A DNA stretch of 41,369 nt from Flavobacteriia bacterium (GTDB lineage: Bacteria > Bacteroidota > Bacteroidia > Flavobacteriales_D > Crocinitomicaceae), in assembly GCA_009924735.1 (NCBI GenBank), contig RFQZ01000026.1, forward strand, positions 1 through 41,369, read 5' to 3'. Both the position numbers and the translations under genes were made by a program. A model generated the notes under the pieces. It made no database searches. It worked only from the letters and a program-made list of their open reading frames with translations, and had not been told where the DNA came from. This document shows, piece by piece, positions 32,510-40,488 of the stretch; position 1 is the first letter of the stretch; the number at the start of each line of letters is the position of its first letter.

Positions 32510-34137
32510 AATACCTGATAGGAATTGTCATTACCCTGTTGTTGTTTATTCCTTTTTTGGGGTATGTACATCTTTTTGATTGGGATGAAATAAATTTTGC
32601 CGAATGTGCAAGGGAAATGGTTCGAAGCGGTCATTACCATACGGTCACCATCGACTACATTCCTTTTTGGGAAAAGCCTCCGGTTTTCATTTGGATGCAA
32701 GCCCTTGCGATGAAAACGTTTGGGGTAAATGAATTCGCAGCACGTTTTCCCAATGTGATCGCTGGGGTATTCACCCTTATCAGTTTGGTTTACCATGGGA
32801 AAAACGCACAAAACGAAAAACTCGGATGGTGGTGGGCAGCTTTTTATTTGGGATCCTTTCTCCCTAACCTATATTTTCATTCAGGAATCATTGATCCGTG
32901 GTTCAATTTATTCATATTCAATTCTTTGGCTTTCTACATCTTTGGCATTAAGGACAAAAAGACATTTGCCTTTGTTTGTGCGGGACTCTTTGCAGGACTT
33001 GCCGTTTTAACCAAAGGTCCTGTCGCCCTGATTTTAATTGGTGCCCCCCTATTTATCTTTCACCTTGTAAACCGATTCCAAGGACTTCCAAAAATTAAAC
33101 ATTTACTCTTTGCGTTCACAACCGCTGTGTTTATTGGATTGCTTTGGTTTATGATGTTGTATGCCACTGGAAACAAAGAGGTCATTCAACAATTCATAGA
33201 ATACCAAGTACGGCTGTTTAATACCCGAGACGCAGGACATGGCGGACCCATTTATTACCACTTGTTGGTGCTCTTACTCGGCTGTTTTCCCGCATCCTTT
33301 TTTGCCATTGGTGGATTGTTACGCAAGAATCCGAAACCACAAGACTTACGCAGGATCATGCTTATTTCGGGACTCTTTACCTTGGTATTGTTTTCAATTG
33401 TACAAACGAAAATCATTCATTACTCCTCTCTTTGTTATTTCCCCATTACTTTCTTTGCGGCGGATTTCATTACGCATTACAAAAACCGTCAAAATGGAAT
33501 TTACTTTAAACTGTCCATTTTCTACCAGTTGATTTTGGCTTTGGCAATGGGCGTATTCGTGTACATTCAAACATTTGGTGGAGGAATTCAAAAGTGGATT
33601 GCCATTCAAGATCCATTTGCGGCAGCGAATTTATTGGCACAAGAACGGTGGTCACTGCTCGATTTCATTCCGGTCTTGGTGTGGATCTTAGGCGCAGTAT
33701 TGGCCTTCGTGTTTTTTAGACGTAACCAAGTGAAATATGCAATCAACACTTTATTGGTATCGGTGGCCCTCAACATGATCGTCATCAAAGCGACGATTCT
33801 TCCCCACATCGAGGCCTATTCGCAACGCGCTGCCATTTCGTTTTACCAAAAAAAATCTAAGGAAAACGTATACATCATTCCCCTTGGATTTAAGTCATAT
33901 GCGCATTTCTTTTACGGTGAGGTAAAGCCCCATCTCAATCAAAACCGTTTCAATGAGAAATGGATATGTGGGACCGACACCGATTTGAAAACGTTTTACG
34001 TGGTCCGTTTGCCGGATAAAAAATTCTATTTGGACACGTATCCTAATTTAAAATTGATCTATGAAAAAAATGGTTTTGTTTTTCTTGGTCAAAAAAAGAA
34101 CCTAAGTTTGAAACCGAAAATCCGTACAACCCCATAA
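32497..34137 (+). CDS. GT39/ArnT-like polyprenyl-phosphate-sugar glycosyltransferase
   Basis: 546 aa with ~11-12 membrane helices. The first periplasmic loop contains LFDWDEINFAECAREMVRSG (the DE-type acidic pair of GT-C enzymes), then PFWEKPPVFIWMQALAMKTFG, the KPPL-like motif of ArnT-family transferases. Family members move sugars such as L-Ara4N or mannose from a lipid carrier to lipid A or proteins. Gene order PAP2-GT39 in overlap suggests recycling of the lipid carrier. Acceptor and sugar cannot be told. Confidence 0.87.
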   Translation: MEKIKYLIGIVITLLLFIPFLGYVHLFDWDEINFAECAREMVRSGHYHTVTIDYIPFWEKPPVFIWMQALAMKTFGVNEFAARFPNVIAGVFTLISLVYHGKNAQNEKLGWWWAAFYLGSFLPNLYFHSGIIDPWFNLFIFNSLAFYIFGIKDKKTFAFVCAGLFAGLAVLTKGPVALILIGAPLFIFHLVNRFQGLPKIKHLLFAFTTAVFIGLLWFMMLYATGNKEVIQQFIEYQVRLFNTRDAGHGGPIYYHLLVLLLGCFPASFFAIGGLLRKNPKPQDLRRIMLISGLFTLVLFSIVQTKIIHYSSLCYFPITFFAADFITHYKNRQNGIYFKLSIFYQLILALAMGVFVYIQTFGGGIQKWIAIQDPFAAANLLAQERWSLLDFIPVLVWILGAVLAFVFFRRNQVKYAINTLLVSVALNMIVIKATILPHIEAYSQRAAISFYQKKSKENVYIIPLGFKSYAHFFYGEVKPHLNQNRFNEKWICGTDTDLKTFYVVRLPDKKFYLDTYPNLKLIYEKNGFVFLGQKKNLSLKPKIRTTP

Positions 34138-34141
34138 CATT

Positions 34142-35341
34142 ATGCCTAAAATTTCTGAAAAAGCACTTGTAGTTCCCGCCTCACCGATACGAAAATTGGT
34201 ACCTTTTGCAGAAGCTGCAAAAAAAGCAGGTAAAACCGTATTTCACTTAAACATCGGTCAACCAGACATTGAAACCCCTGAGGCAGCTTTGAAAGCCATT
34301 CACAATTTTAAGGATAAAGTACTGGAATACAGCCATTCAGCAGGAAATGAAAGCTACCGAATAAAATTGGCGGCAAGCTACCAAAAACAAGGCATTCCAG
34401 TAAATATGGAAGACATCCTCATCACCACAGGGGGTTCTGAGGCCTTGATTTTTGCCATGTTGTGTACCTGTAACCCGGGAGATGAAATCATCATTCCGGA
34501 ACCTTTTTACGCCAATTACACCAGTTTCGCTGTGATCGCTGGCGTCAAAGTAATCCCCGTAACCTCCAAAATAGAAAATGGTTTTGCGCTCCCTCCGATT
34601 GAGGAGATTGCAATGAAGATCACCCCACGTACGAAGGGCATTGTCATTTGCAACCCAGGAAATCCTACCGGTTACCTTTATTCCAAAACCGAATTGGAAA
34701 TGTTGGGTGAAATGGTCAAAAAGCACGACTTGTTTCTTTTTGCCGATGAAGTATACCGGGAGTTTTGTTACGATGGTGCGGTACCACATTCTGTACTAAA
34801 CCTTCAAGGATTAAGCGAGCATGTCATCATGATTGACTCTGTCTCAAAACGATATTCTATGTGCGGTGCGCGCATTGGCGCATTGGTAAGTAAAAACAAG
34901 GAAGTGATGGCTGCAGCCCTTAAATTTGGTCAAGCGCGCTTATCCCCTCCGACCATTGACCAAGTAGCAGCAGAAGCCGCCTTGGATACGCCACAAAGTT
35001 ATTTTGACAATGTCGTTCAGGAATATGTCGAAAGAAGAAACATCATGGTTGACGGCTTGAATTCCATTCCAGGCGTATATTGTCCCAAACCCAGCGGCGC
35101 GTTTTATTGCGTAGCTCGTTTTCCAGTAGCAGATGCAGAGAAATTTTGTATTTGGTTACTCCAATCCTTTGAATTTGAAGGTCAAACCGTTATGATGGCA
35201 CCAGCCAACGGATTTTATTCGAGTGAAAATGCTGGGAAAAATGAAGTTCGCATTGCCTATGTCTTGAATCAAGACTCCCTAAAAAAATCAGTGGAATACC
35301 TTCGTCATGCGCTGGAACAGTACCCGGAAAGAATACAATGA
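34142..35341 (+). CDS. class I/II PLP-dependent aminotransferase
   Basis: 399 aa fold-type I aminotransferase. It has GQPDIETP (39-46), GGSEAL (97-102), NPGNPTG (171-177), FADEVYREF (D202, Y205) and the Schiff-base lysine K236 in DSVSKRYSMCGARIG. The phrase SKRYSMCGARIG is typical of the Bacteroidota aspartate/aromatic aminotransferase-like group. The substrate is not determined. The start codon is 4 bases after the GT39 stop; the stop overlaps the next gene start. Confidence 0.9.
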   Translation: MPKISEKALVVPASPIRKLVPFAEAAKKAGKTVFHLNIGQPDIETPEAALKAIHNFKDKVLEYSHSAGNESYRIKLAASYQKQGIPVNMEDILITTGGSEALIFAMLCTCNPGDEIIIPEPFYANYTSFAVIAGVKVIPVTSKIENGFALPPIEEIAMKITPRTKGIVICNPGNPTGYLYSKTELEMLGEMVKKHDLFLFADEVYREFCYDGAVPHSVLNLQGLSEHVIMIDSVSKRYSMCGARIGALVSKNKEVMAAALKFGQARLSPPTIDQVAAEAALDTPQSYFDNVVQEYVERRNIMVDGLNSIPGVYCPKPSGAFYCVARFPVADAEKFCIWLLQSFEFEGQTVMMAPANGFYSSENAGKNEVRIAYVLNQDSLKKSVEYLRHALEQYPERIQ

Positions 35342-35787
35342 GCGACGTAGAAGCATACATCGACGCGCTGGAACCCAGCGAGAGAAAAGATGCTTTTTTG
35401 CAATTCAGGGATGCTATTTTGGCAGCACTTCCCGAAGGATTTGAAGAGGCAATGAATTACGGAATGATTGGATACGTTGTGCCCCATCGCCTTTACCCAA
35501 AGGGTTACCATTGCAGTCCAAAACTCCCCTTGCCATTTGCCAACCTTGTTTTACGAAAGGACATCATTACGTTTTACCACATGGGGCTTTATGCGGATCC
35601 AGCGATACTTTCTTGGTTTGAAAAGGAATTCGTTGAATTGACAGGTAAAAAACCCGACATGGGAAAAAGCTGCATTCGATTTAAGAAGACCACTCCAATT
35701 CCGTTTCAATTAATTGGCTCCTTGATGCAGAAGATTTCTCCCGAACAGTGGATTGAGCAATACGAGGCTGCGTTTTTGAAGAAGTGA
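35338..35787 (+). CDS. DUF1801 family protein
   Basis: 149 aa. The DUF1801/YdhG-like pattern is clear: VEAYIDALEPSERKDAFLQFRDAI, ALPEGFEEAMNYGMIGYVVP and KKPDMGKSCIRFKKTTPIPFQLIGSLM (in parts). Small soluble protein of unknown function with the fold of a pseudo-enzyme. It is the last core gene before the AT-rich island; ATGA overlap with the aminotransferase. Confidence 0.85.
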   Translation: MSDVEAYIDALEPSERKDAFLQFRDAILAALPEGFEEAMNYGMIGYVVPHRLYPKGYHCSPKLPLPFANLVLRKDIITFYHMGLYADPAILSWFEKEFVELTGKKPDMGKSCIRFKKTTPIPFQLIGSLMQKISPEQWIEQYEAAFLKK

Positions 35788-35790
35788 GGA

Positions 35791-35886
35791 GCTTATTCAT
35801 CCCCACATCACACATTGATTTCTTGCGAATTCATTTAAACAAATTGTATATTCGTGCATACGCAACAAACCTGCGCTTATTCATCC
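35791..35886. repeat. 12-bp direct repeat and imperfect hairpin left of the island
   Basis: GCTTATTCATCC occurs at 35791-35802 and 35875-35886, 84 bases apart, in the gene-free stretch 35788-36328. Between them CGAAT and ATTCG bracket a weak hairpin. This may be the remains of a boundary site to the left of GTTAGGC. I see no gene in this stretch. Confidence 0.45.
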
Positions 35887-35928
35887 AAATTGGTATGCTT
35901 GGAGAAGGTTTATGGCGGGTATAAACTA

Positions 35929-35935
35929 GTTAGGC
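35929..35935 (+). repeat. left boundary GTTAGGC, attC 3'-core-like
   Basis: GTTAGGC fits the integron crossover core GTTRRRY, and it continues as GTTAGGCAACATTGCT. The right end of the island has the complementary GCCTAAC preceded by AGCAACGATT, so the outermost bases of the element are inverted repeats (9 of 9, then TTGCT/AGCAA). Confidence 0.5.
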
Positions 35936-36035
35936 AACATTGCTAAACAGACCCGACAACAAAACGGACGACACATCTTCTGTAGACAATTTCACGGTAA
36001 CTGGACACTGTTGACAGAAAAAAAGGCCGACCCTT

Positions 36036-36057
36036 CAGAGATTTTTATTTGATTTTT
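36036..36057 (+). repeat. left arm of perfect 22-bp inverted repeat flanking the operon
   Basis: Starts CAGAGATTTTTATTTG; its exact reverse complement is at 40997-41018, on the other side of the six-gene operon and 4.9 kb away. See the right arm. Confidence 0.85.
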
Positions 36058-36067
36058 GCCGACACAC

Positions 36068-36192
36068 AATTTTTTGTCATAGTTTTTGAGCCCACGCTTC
36101 CTTTAGCACATTTGCAGGTTAGTTTTTAAAATGCGTAGAGAAAATTACGCATTTTAAAAACTTGCTTCGCACCACCTGCAAAAGAGCTAAAG
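36068..36192 (+). repeat. left copy of hairpin repeat module
   Basis: Contains three blocks also present at 40868-40945: a 21-base block at 36068-36088 (one mismatch to 40868-40888), TTTAGCACATTTGC at 36102-36115 (identical at 40901-40914) and GCAAAAGAGCTAA at 36178-36190 (identical at 40933-40945). The last two pair with each other as an outer stem of 18 bp (16 paired), 36101-36118 with 36175-36192. No ORF. Confidence 0.8.
36121..36162. repeat. perfect 17-bp hairpin with 8-nt loop inside the left module
   Basis: Stem 36121-36137 and 36146-36162 (AGTTTTTAAAATGCGTA and its exact complement), loop GAGAAAAT. It is nested in the loop of the outer stem and absent from the right copy, so it looks like an insertion in the left copy, perhaps a small palindromic element. 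Confidence 0.75.
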
Positions 36193-36267
36193 CCCACCGC
36201 ACAATCAAAAACATACGCCAAAAAATTTCCGCCACTCCCCGTCTCCGTAATTGTTAATAATTATTCA

Positions 36268-36297
36268 TTGACAATCCGAATTCTTTTAATATTTTTG
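36268..36297 (+). promoter_or_regulatory. promoter of the R-M controller gene (TTG-N19-TATTTTTG)
   Basis: TTG at 36268-36270, a 19-base spacer and TATTTTTG at 36290-36297 match the Bacteroidota consensus TTG-N17-23-TAnnTTTG. The predicted start lies near 36304, about 25 bases before the TTG start codon of the controller. Confidence 0.6.
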
Positions 36298-36310
36298 GAC
36301 ATTAAATGTC
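36298..36310. promoter_or_regulatory. palindromic operator GACATTAAATGTC (candidate C-box)
   Basis: A perfect 6-1-6 palindrome directly after the -7 element and spanning the predicted transcription start, so binding here would block RNA polymerase. This is where controller-protein boxes of R-M systems lie; the HTH protein encoded 18 bases downstream is the obvious binder. Confidence 0.6.
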
Positions 36311-36328
36311 AGGTCAAATACATACAAA

Positions 36329-36637
36329 TTGAAAAGCATAGGCGAAATAATTAGGGAATTGAGAGAGCAGAAATCTCTTTTACTCAGACAAGTTGCAGCG
36401 GAAATAGAAATTGACCAAGCCTTGCTTAGTAAAATTGAACGAAACGAACGAATGCCCACACGAGACCAAATAAAACGTTTTGCAAAATTTTTTGGTAAAG
36501 ACGAGAACGAATTACTTGTTGCATTTTTAAGTGACAAATTAGTTTATGAAGTTCGGGACGAAGAAGTCGCTTTAAAAGCTATGCAAGTGGCCGAAAAGAA
36601 AATCAATTACATTATCAAAAGCAAAAATGGTAAATAA
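36329..36637 (+). CDS. XRE/HTH_3 controller (C-protein-like) regulator of the R-M system
   Basis: 102 aa from a TTG at 36329; no in-frame ATG exists upstream and the next Met is inside the HTH. Residues 5-60 are a Cro/CI-type helix-turn-helix: IGEIIRELREQKSLLLRQVAAEIEIDQALLSKIERNERMP (in parts). A ~40-residue helical tail follows. Size and position before a methyltransferase and endonuclease match type II controller proteins, which delay endonuclease expression on entry to a new host. It overlaps the methyltransferase gene by 11 bases. Confidence 0.85.
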   Translation: MKSIGEIIRELREQKSLLLRQVAAEIEIDQALLSKIERNERMPTRDQIKRFAKFFGKDENELLVAFLSDKLVYEVRDEEVALKAMQVAEKKINYIIKSKNGK

Positions 36638-38213
36638 TAAATCCATACAACCCATAGCTAACGAGCTTCCTAGTCATTTTGCTGACAGGTTAGGGATTTA
36701 TTATGCTTCATTAGTTAATCAGGAACATAAAAAAGAGAAAGGACAGTTTTTTACACCGAGAGAGATTGCTTCGCTGATGGGATCTTTTGCAAAGACATCG
36801 AACCCATCTTTGCGAATTCTTGATCCTGGCTGTGGAACAGCAATTTTAACTTGCGCCTTAATAGAACACCTTGTATCGAATAAAAATTTGCAATCAATAG
36901 AATTGGTTGTTTATGAAACGGACAACAATTTAATTCCATTGTCAAAAAAATCACTTGACTATATAAAAGAATGGTTGTTATCAAAAAAAATTGATTTTAA
37001 TTATTCGATAAATACGAAGGACTTTGTACTGGAAAACGCAAACTGTCTTTCAGAAAATGTAAATCTGTTTTCAGAAAAACCAGAACCATTTGACATAATT
37101 ATTTCTAATCCACCATATTTTAAACTACCAATAGACGACAAGCGTTCAATTGCTGCTAAAACTGTTGTTAATGGGCATCCTAATATTTACGCCATTTTTA
37201 TGGCTGTTTCTGCAAGACTTTTAAAAGAAAACGGAGAAATAATTTTTATAACTCCCCGAAGCTACGCTTCGGGAAGTTATTTTAAATTGTTCCGTGAATA
37301 TTTTTTTAAGATCATTGAAATTGATAATGTGCATTTATTCATTTCCCGCAAAGACACATTTAACAGAGACAAGGTATTGCAAGAGACAGTAATTATTAAG
37401 GGGAAGCTAAAAGAAAAGAACAATCCTAATCATAGTGTTGTTGTTTCTTCATCTCAAGGATTAAAAGACATTCTTACACCAGAAACAAAAACATTCAAGC
37501 AAAAAGTGTTGATTGATTTAAGTTCAAATGAAAAGATTCTTTATTTACCGACCAATGATTTTGAAGAATCAATTTTAAATATTTTCAAAAACTGGAGCGG
37601 CAATTTAAATAAATACAATATTCAAATTTCAACTGGCCCAGTTGTTGGCTTTAGAAGCAAGGAGTGCATTCAAGACAATTACGAAAACGGAACAGTTTTT
37701 CTTGCTCCTTTATTTTGGTTGCACAATGTAAAACAAATGAGCCTGGAATGGCCATTTCCAAAGCCTGATAAAGGACAATATGTGAGGATCGAAAATGAAT
37801 CAAAATCCATTTTAATTCCAAACAAGAATTATATTTTGCTTAGACGTTTCAGCAGTAAAGATGATAAGAGCCGTTTAATCGCAGCTCCTTATTTCTGTAA
37901 TTTCATTAAATCAGAATATATCGGTGTCGAGAATAAGGTAAATTATATTTATCGCCCGAAAGGTCATTTGGATAGAAATGAAATTGTTGGATTATGCGCA
38001 TTGCTGAATAGTACGCTCTTCGATTCATTTTTCAGAATTTTTAATGGGAACGTAAATGTAAGTGCGACTGAACTTAGAGAAATTCCTTTACCTGAGCTTG
38101 AAACAATAAAAGAAATCGGAAACAATATTATTCTTTCAAATGATTTTTCAGTTGAAAACACAAACAAAATAGTAATTGAACAATTTGAACTCTCAACAAG
38201 CCTATATGAGTAA
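36627..38213 (+). CDS. type II N6-adenine DNA methyltransferase (BsuBI/PstI-like)
   Basis: 528 aa, gamma-class N6-adenine enzyme. Motif X KGQFFTP (38-44), motif I LDPGCGTA (65-72), acidic motif II VVYETD (94-99) and catalytic motif IV NPPY (161-164) are in order, followed by a long target-recognition region. Close length match to M.BsuBI/M.PstI (about 500 aa). It should protect the host from the endonuclease in the next gene. A perfect 8-bp palindrome with a TAC loop lies inside (37255-37273). The target would be CTGCAG if specificity is that of PstI, but this is inferred. Confidence 0.92.
   Translation: MVNNKSIQPIANELPSHFADRLGIYYASLVNQEHKKEKGQFFTPREIASLMGSFAKTSNPSLRILDPGCGTAILTCALIEHLVSNKNLQSIELVVYETDNNLIPLSKKSLDYIKEWLLSKKIDFNYSINTKDFVLENANCLSENVNLFSEKPEPFDIIISNPPYFKLPIDDKRSIAAKTVVNGHPNIYAIFMAVSARLLKENGEIIFITPRSYASGSYFKLFREYFFKIIEIDNVHLFISRKDTFNRDKVLQETVIIKGKLKEKNNPNHSVVVSSSQGLKDILTPETKTFKQKVLIDLSSNEKILYLPTNDFEESILNIFKNWSGNLNKYNIQISTGPVVGFRSKECIQDNYENGTVFLAPLFWLHNVKQMSLEWPFPKPDKGQYVRIENESKSILIPNKNYILLRRFSSKDDKSRLIAAPYFCNFIKSEYIGVENKVNYIYRPKGHLDRNEIVGLCALLNSTLFDSFFRIFNGNVNVSATELREIPLPELETIKEIGNNIILSNDFSVENTNKIVIEQFELSTSLYE
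37255..37273. repeat. in-gene palindrome CCCGAAGC-TAC-GCTTCGGG
   Basis: A perfect 8-3-8 hairpin inside the methyltransferase reading frame (encoding PRSYASGS). It is kept in frame and resembles the short dispersed palindromes seen in Bacteroidota genomes. Confidence 0.55.
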
Positions 38214-39141
38214 ACTAGACGAAGCAAAAAAGATTTTGAAAGAACTTGGTCTGCCAACAGCGCAGCAAAATGATACTTCAGCATACACGCTTTTAGCTTT
38301 GTGCGGTATTAAACCAAGAGACAAATGGATTAAAGCAACAAGAACAAGTCAGAAAGTTTCAAAAGGAATTATGGCTTTTGTACACGAAGTTTACGGGAAA
38401 GAATATGCTCCCAATTCTCGTGAAACTTTTCGCAGACAAGTATTACATCAATTTGTTCAAGCAAGAATTGCAGATTACAATCCTGATAATCCTAAACTTC
38501 CTGTAAACAGCCCAAATGCGCACTATGCTTTGACACAAGGCGCATTGGATGCAATCAAAACTTTTGGAACAAAAGATTGGAAAAAAGCAGTTGACAAATT
38601 CATATTAGAAGAAGGCGATCTATCGAAAAAATATAAAAAGGAACGAAAACAGATTTTAATTCCGGTTAAACTCAGCAATGGTAAAACTTTAAAATTATCA
38701 TCCGGAAAACACAATGAAGTTCAAGCAGCCATAGTTCACAATTTTGCTGCCCGTTTTGCAAATGGCGGTTCTGTTTTATATTTAGGCGACACCGCTAAAA
38801 AAGATTTATATGTGGACGAAAAAATGTTGAAGGAATTAGGCATTCCAGTAAATCAGCATAGTAAACTTCCCGATGTTATTATTTATGACCACACGAAAAA
38901 TTGGTTATTTTTAATTGAAGCAGTTACTTCTCACGGTCCTGTTTCACCAAAACGAGTTGTTGAACTCGAAGAATTTTTAAAGAATTGCAAAGCAGGTAAA
39001 ATTTATGTGACTGCATTCCCCGATTTTGCTGAATTCAAAAAGCATTCAAATAATATTGCTTGGGAAACAGAAGTATGGTTGGCAGACGTGCCCGAACATA
39101 TGATTCATTTTAACGGTGACAGATTTATGGGACCGAGATAA
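38206..39141 (+). CDS. BsuBI/PstI-family type II restriction endonuclease
   Basis: 311 aa from the ATG at 38206, which overlaps the methyltransferase stop by 8 bases (a TTG at 38176 is less likely). The N-terminal ~150 residues are the helical BsuBI/PstI N domain (ALCGIKPRDKWIKATRTSQKVSKG-like) and the C-terminal part holds the nuclease core LPDVIIYDHTKNWLFLIEAV-TSHGPVSPKR, with D223 and E238 as metal ligands. BsuBI and PstI are 316 and 326 aa. The enzyme should cleave DNA left unmethylated by the neighbouring methyltransferase. Confidence 0.92.
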   Translation: MSKLDEAKKILKELGLPTAQQNDTSAYTLLALCGIKPRDKWIKATRTSQKVSKGIMAFVHEVYGKEYAPNSRETFRRQVLHQFVQARIADYNPDNPKLPVNSPNAHYALTQGALDAIKTFGTKDWKKAVDKFILEEGDLSKKYKKERKQILIPVKLSNGKTLKLSSGKHNEVQAAIVHNFAARFANGGSVLYLGDTAKKDLYVDEKMLKELGIPVNQHSKLPDVIIYDHTKNWLFLIEAVTSHGPVSPKRVVELEEFLKNCKAGKIYVTAFPDFAEFKKHSNNIAWETEVWLADVPEHMIHFNGDRFMGPR

Positions 39142-39152
39142 ATATAAATAAT

Positions 39153-39632
39153 ATGTGGCCAATATTAATAGGAGCAGGATTAGTAGCATTAATAGCAAAA
39201 GCGTTTTCAGATGATTCAGAGCCATCAAAAAAACGAACAACTAAAAATGAAAACAATAAAATTTTCATCAGCTTTGCTATTGAAGATGAAATTTCTCGCG
39301 ACCATCTTGTAAAACAAGCGAAATTAGAAAGATCACCATTTAGTTTTGTAGATATGTCAGTGAAAGAGCCTTGGAATAATGATGAATGGAAAAGAAAGTG
39401 CCGTACAAAAATTAAAAGATGTGATGGAATGATTGTTCTTCTTAGCAAAAACACTTGGCATTCCAGTGGTGCAAGATGGGAAATAAAATGTGCAAAAGAA
39501 GAAGGAGTACCAGTGATTGGAATGCACATAAGAAAGAATGACCAAGGAGCAATACCTCCTGAGTTGAGAGGAAAAAAAATAATTACTTGGACTTGGGGAA
39601 ACTTAGAAAAGACTTTAAACTCGATTAAATAA
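39153..39632 (+). CDS. membrane-anchored ThsB-type TIR-like protein
   Basis: 159 aa. Residues 2-17 (WPILIGAGLVALIAKAF) are a membrane anchor, residues 18-35 a charged linker, and 36-157 a small TIR-like domain of the ThsB/MTH538 (DUF1863) group: KIFISFAIEDE, FSFVDMSVKEPW, CRTKIKRCDGMIVLLSKNT and ARWEIKCAKEEGVPVIGMHI. The likely catalytic Glu is E110 in ARWE. ThsB proteins sense infection and make a cyclic-ADP-ribose-type signal from NAD. It follows the endonuclease by 11 bases and ends on the start of the next gene. Confidence 0.8.
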   Translation: MWPILIGAGLVALIAKAFSDDSEPSKKRTTKNENNKIFISFAIEDEISRDHLVKQAKLERSPFSFVDMSVKEPWNNDEWKRKCRTKIKRCDGMIVLLSKNTWHSSGARWEIKCAKEEGVPVIGMHIRKNDQGAIPPELRGKKIITWTWGNLEKTLNSIK

Positions 39633-40471
39633 TGAAATTATTTATTTGCAATAGAAGTACCGATAAAGTAGCGACAGAAGGTGTTATCAATGATTTGTTG
39701 TCTGCTTCTGAAAATTCTATTGCTATTCAACAAGAAACGGAACATTCGGAAAATTGGAAAATCCTTGTCGAGAAAAAGATGCAAGAATCTGATTTTGTAG
39801 TTTTTGTAATTGGTGCCGACACATTTGAAAGTGAACAAATCAAATGGGAATATGCAAAAGCGAAAATTTTAAATAAACAGATTGTGGGCTACAAACTTTC
39901 AACAGCCTCAAAGGAATCCATCTTATTCTGTCAAGGATTTCAAGTGTTTGATAAAGCCGAACAATGTTTTAAATTTCTCTTGAAAACTTATGAGGATGAT
40001 AGAAAATTAAAGTTTGAGCAGTATAAAATGATGGTTAGCTCAACGGAAAAGGTCACAGAAAGCAGAATGAAGGTGAATAATCTTTTTTTTACAATAACGT
40101 CTTCTATTCTATCTGTTGGTTTCGTTTTAGGTAAAACCTTCGGTTTTACCATAGCTGCAACAATTGGAATGATTGTCCTAACTTCTATGTCATTGTTAGT
40201 TTCCTACTTCTGGGAAAAGCTAATCGACTCGTATGGAAAACTCAACACAGGAAAATTCAAGGTGATTGATAAAATTGAAAAGCAACTTCGGACAAATATG
40301 TTTGAAGATGAATGGAAAATCCTAACTGAGGATATAAAGTACGAACCAAATACGAGAACAGAAACAAAGGTTATAAAGTATTTCCGAACTTTCATTATCA
40401 TCGTTGGAATTATTGAAATACTTTATCTCGGTTATCATTTATATCAATTATTACCTAAGTGTTATTGTTAA
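39632..40471 (+). CDS. TIR-like domain fused to RipA/8xMP-type octameric membrane domain
   Basis: 279 aa. Residues 1-~110 are a divergent TIR-like fold (MKLFICNRST, SDFVVFVIGADTF, candidate catalytic E73 in IKWEYAKAKIL, then IVGYKLS). From ~125 the RipA-family octameric membrane protein (8xMP) text is recognisable: QYKMMVSSTEKVTESRMKVNN, TM helices at ~149-166 and 169-193, FWEKLIDSYGKLNTGKFKVIDKIEKQL, EDEWKIL, and a third TM at ~251-272. A signal-sensing TIR plus a multimeric membrane effector in one chain is unusual. Start overlaps the previous stop by one base. Confidence 0.75.
   Translation: MKLFICNRSTDKVATEGVINDLLSASENSIAIQQETEHSENWKILVEKKMQESDFVVFVIGADTFESEQIKWEYAKAKILNKQIVGYKLSTASKESILFCQGFQVFDKAEQCFKFLLKTYEDDRKLKFEQYKMMVSSTEKVTESRMKVNNLFFTITSSILSVGFVLGKTFGFTIAATIGMIVLTSMSLLVSYFWEKLIDSYGKLNTGKFKVIDKIEKQLRTNMFEDEWKILTEDIKYEPNTRTETKVIKYFRTFIIIVGIIEILYLGYHLYQLLPKCYC
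40130..40150. repeat. in-gene palindrome GGTAAAACC-TTC-GGTTTTACC
   Basis: A perfect 9-3-9 hairpin inside the TIR-8xMP gene, encoding GKTFGFT in the loop between its first two membrane helices. With the similar palindrome in the methyltransferase gene it suggests insertion of short palindromes into coding DNA. Confidence 0.5.
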
Positions 40472-40488
40472 ACTAAAACTAAATAAAT

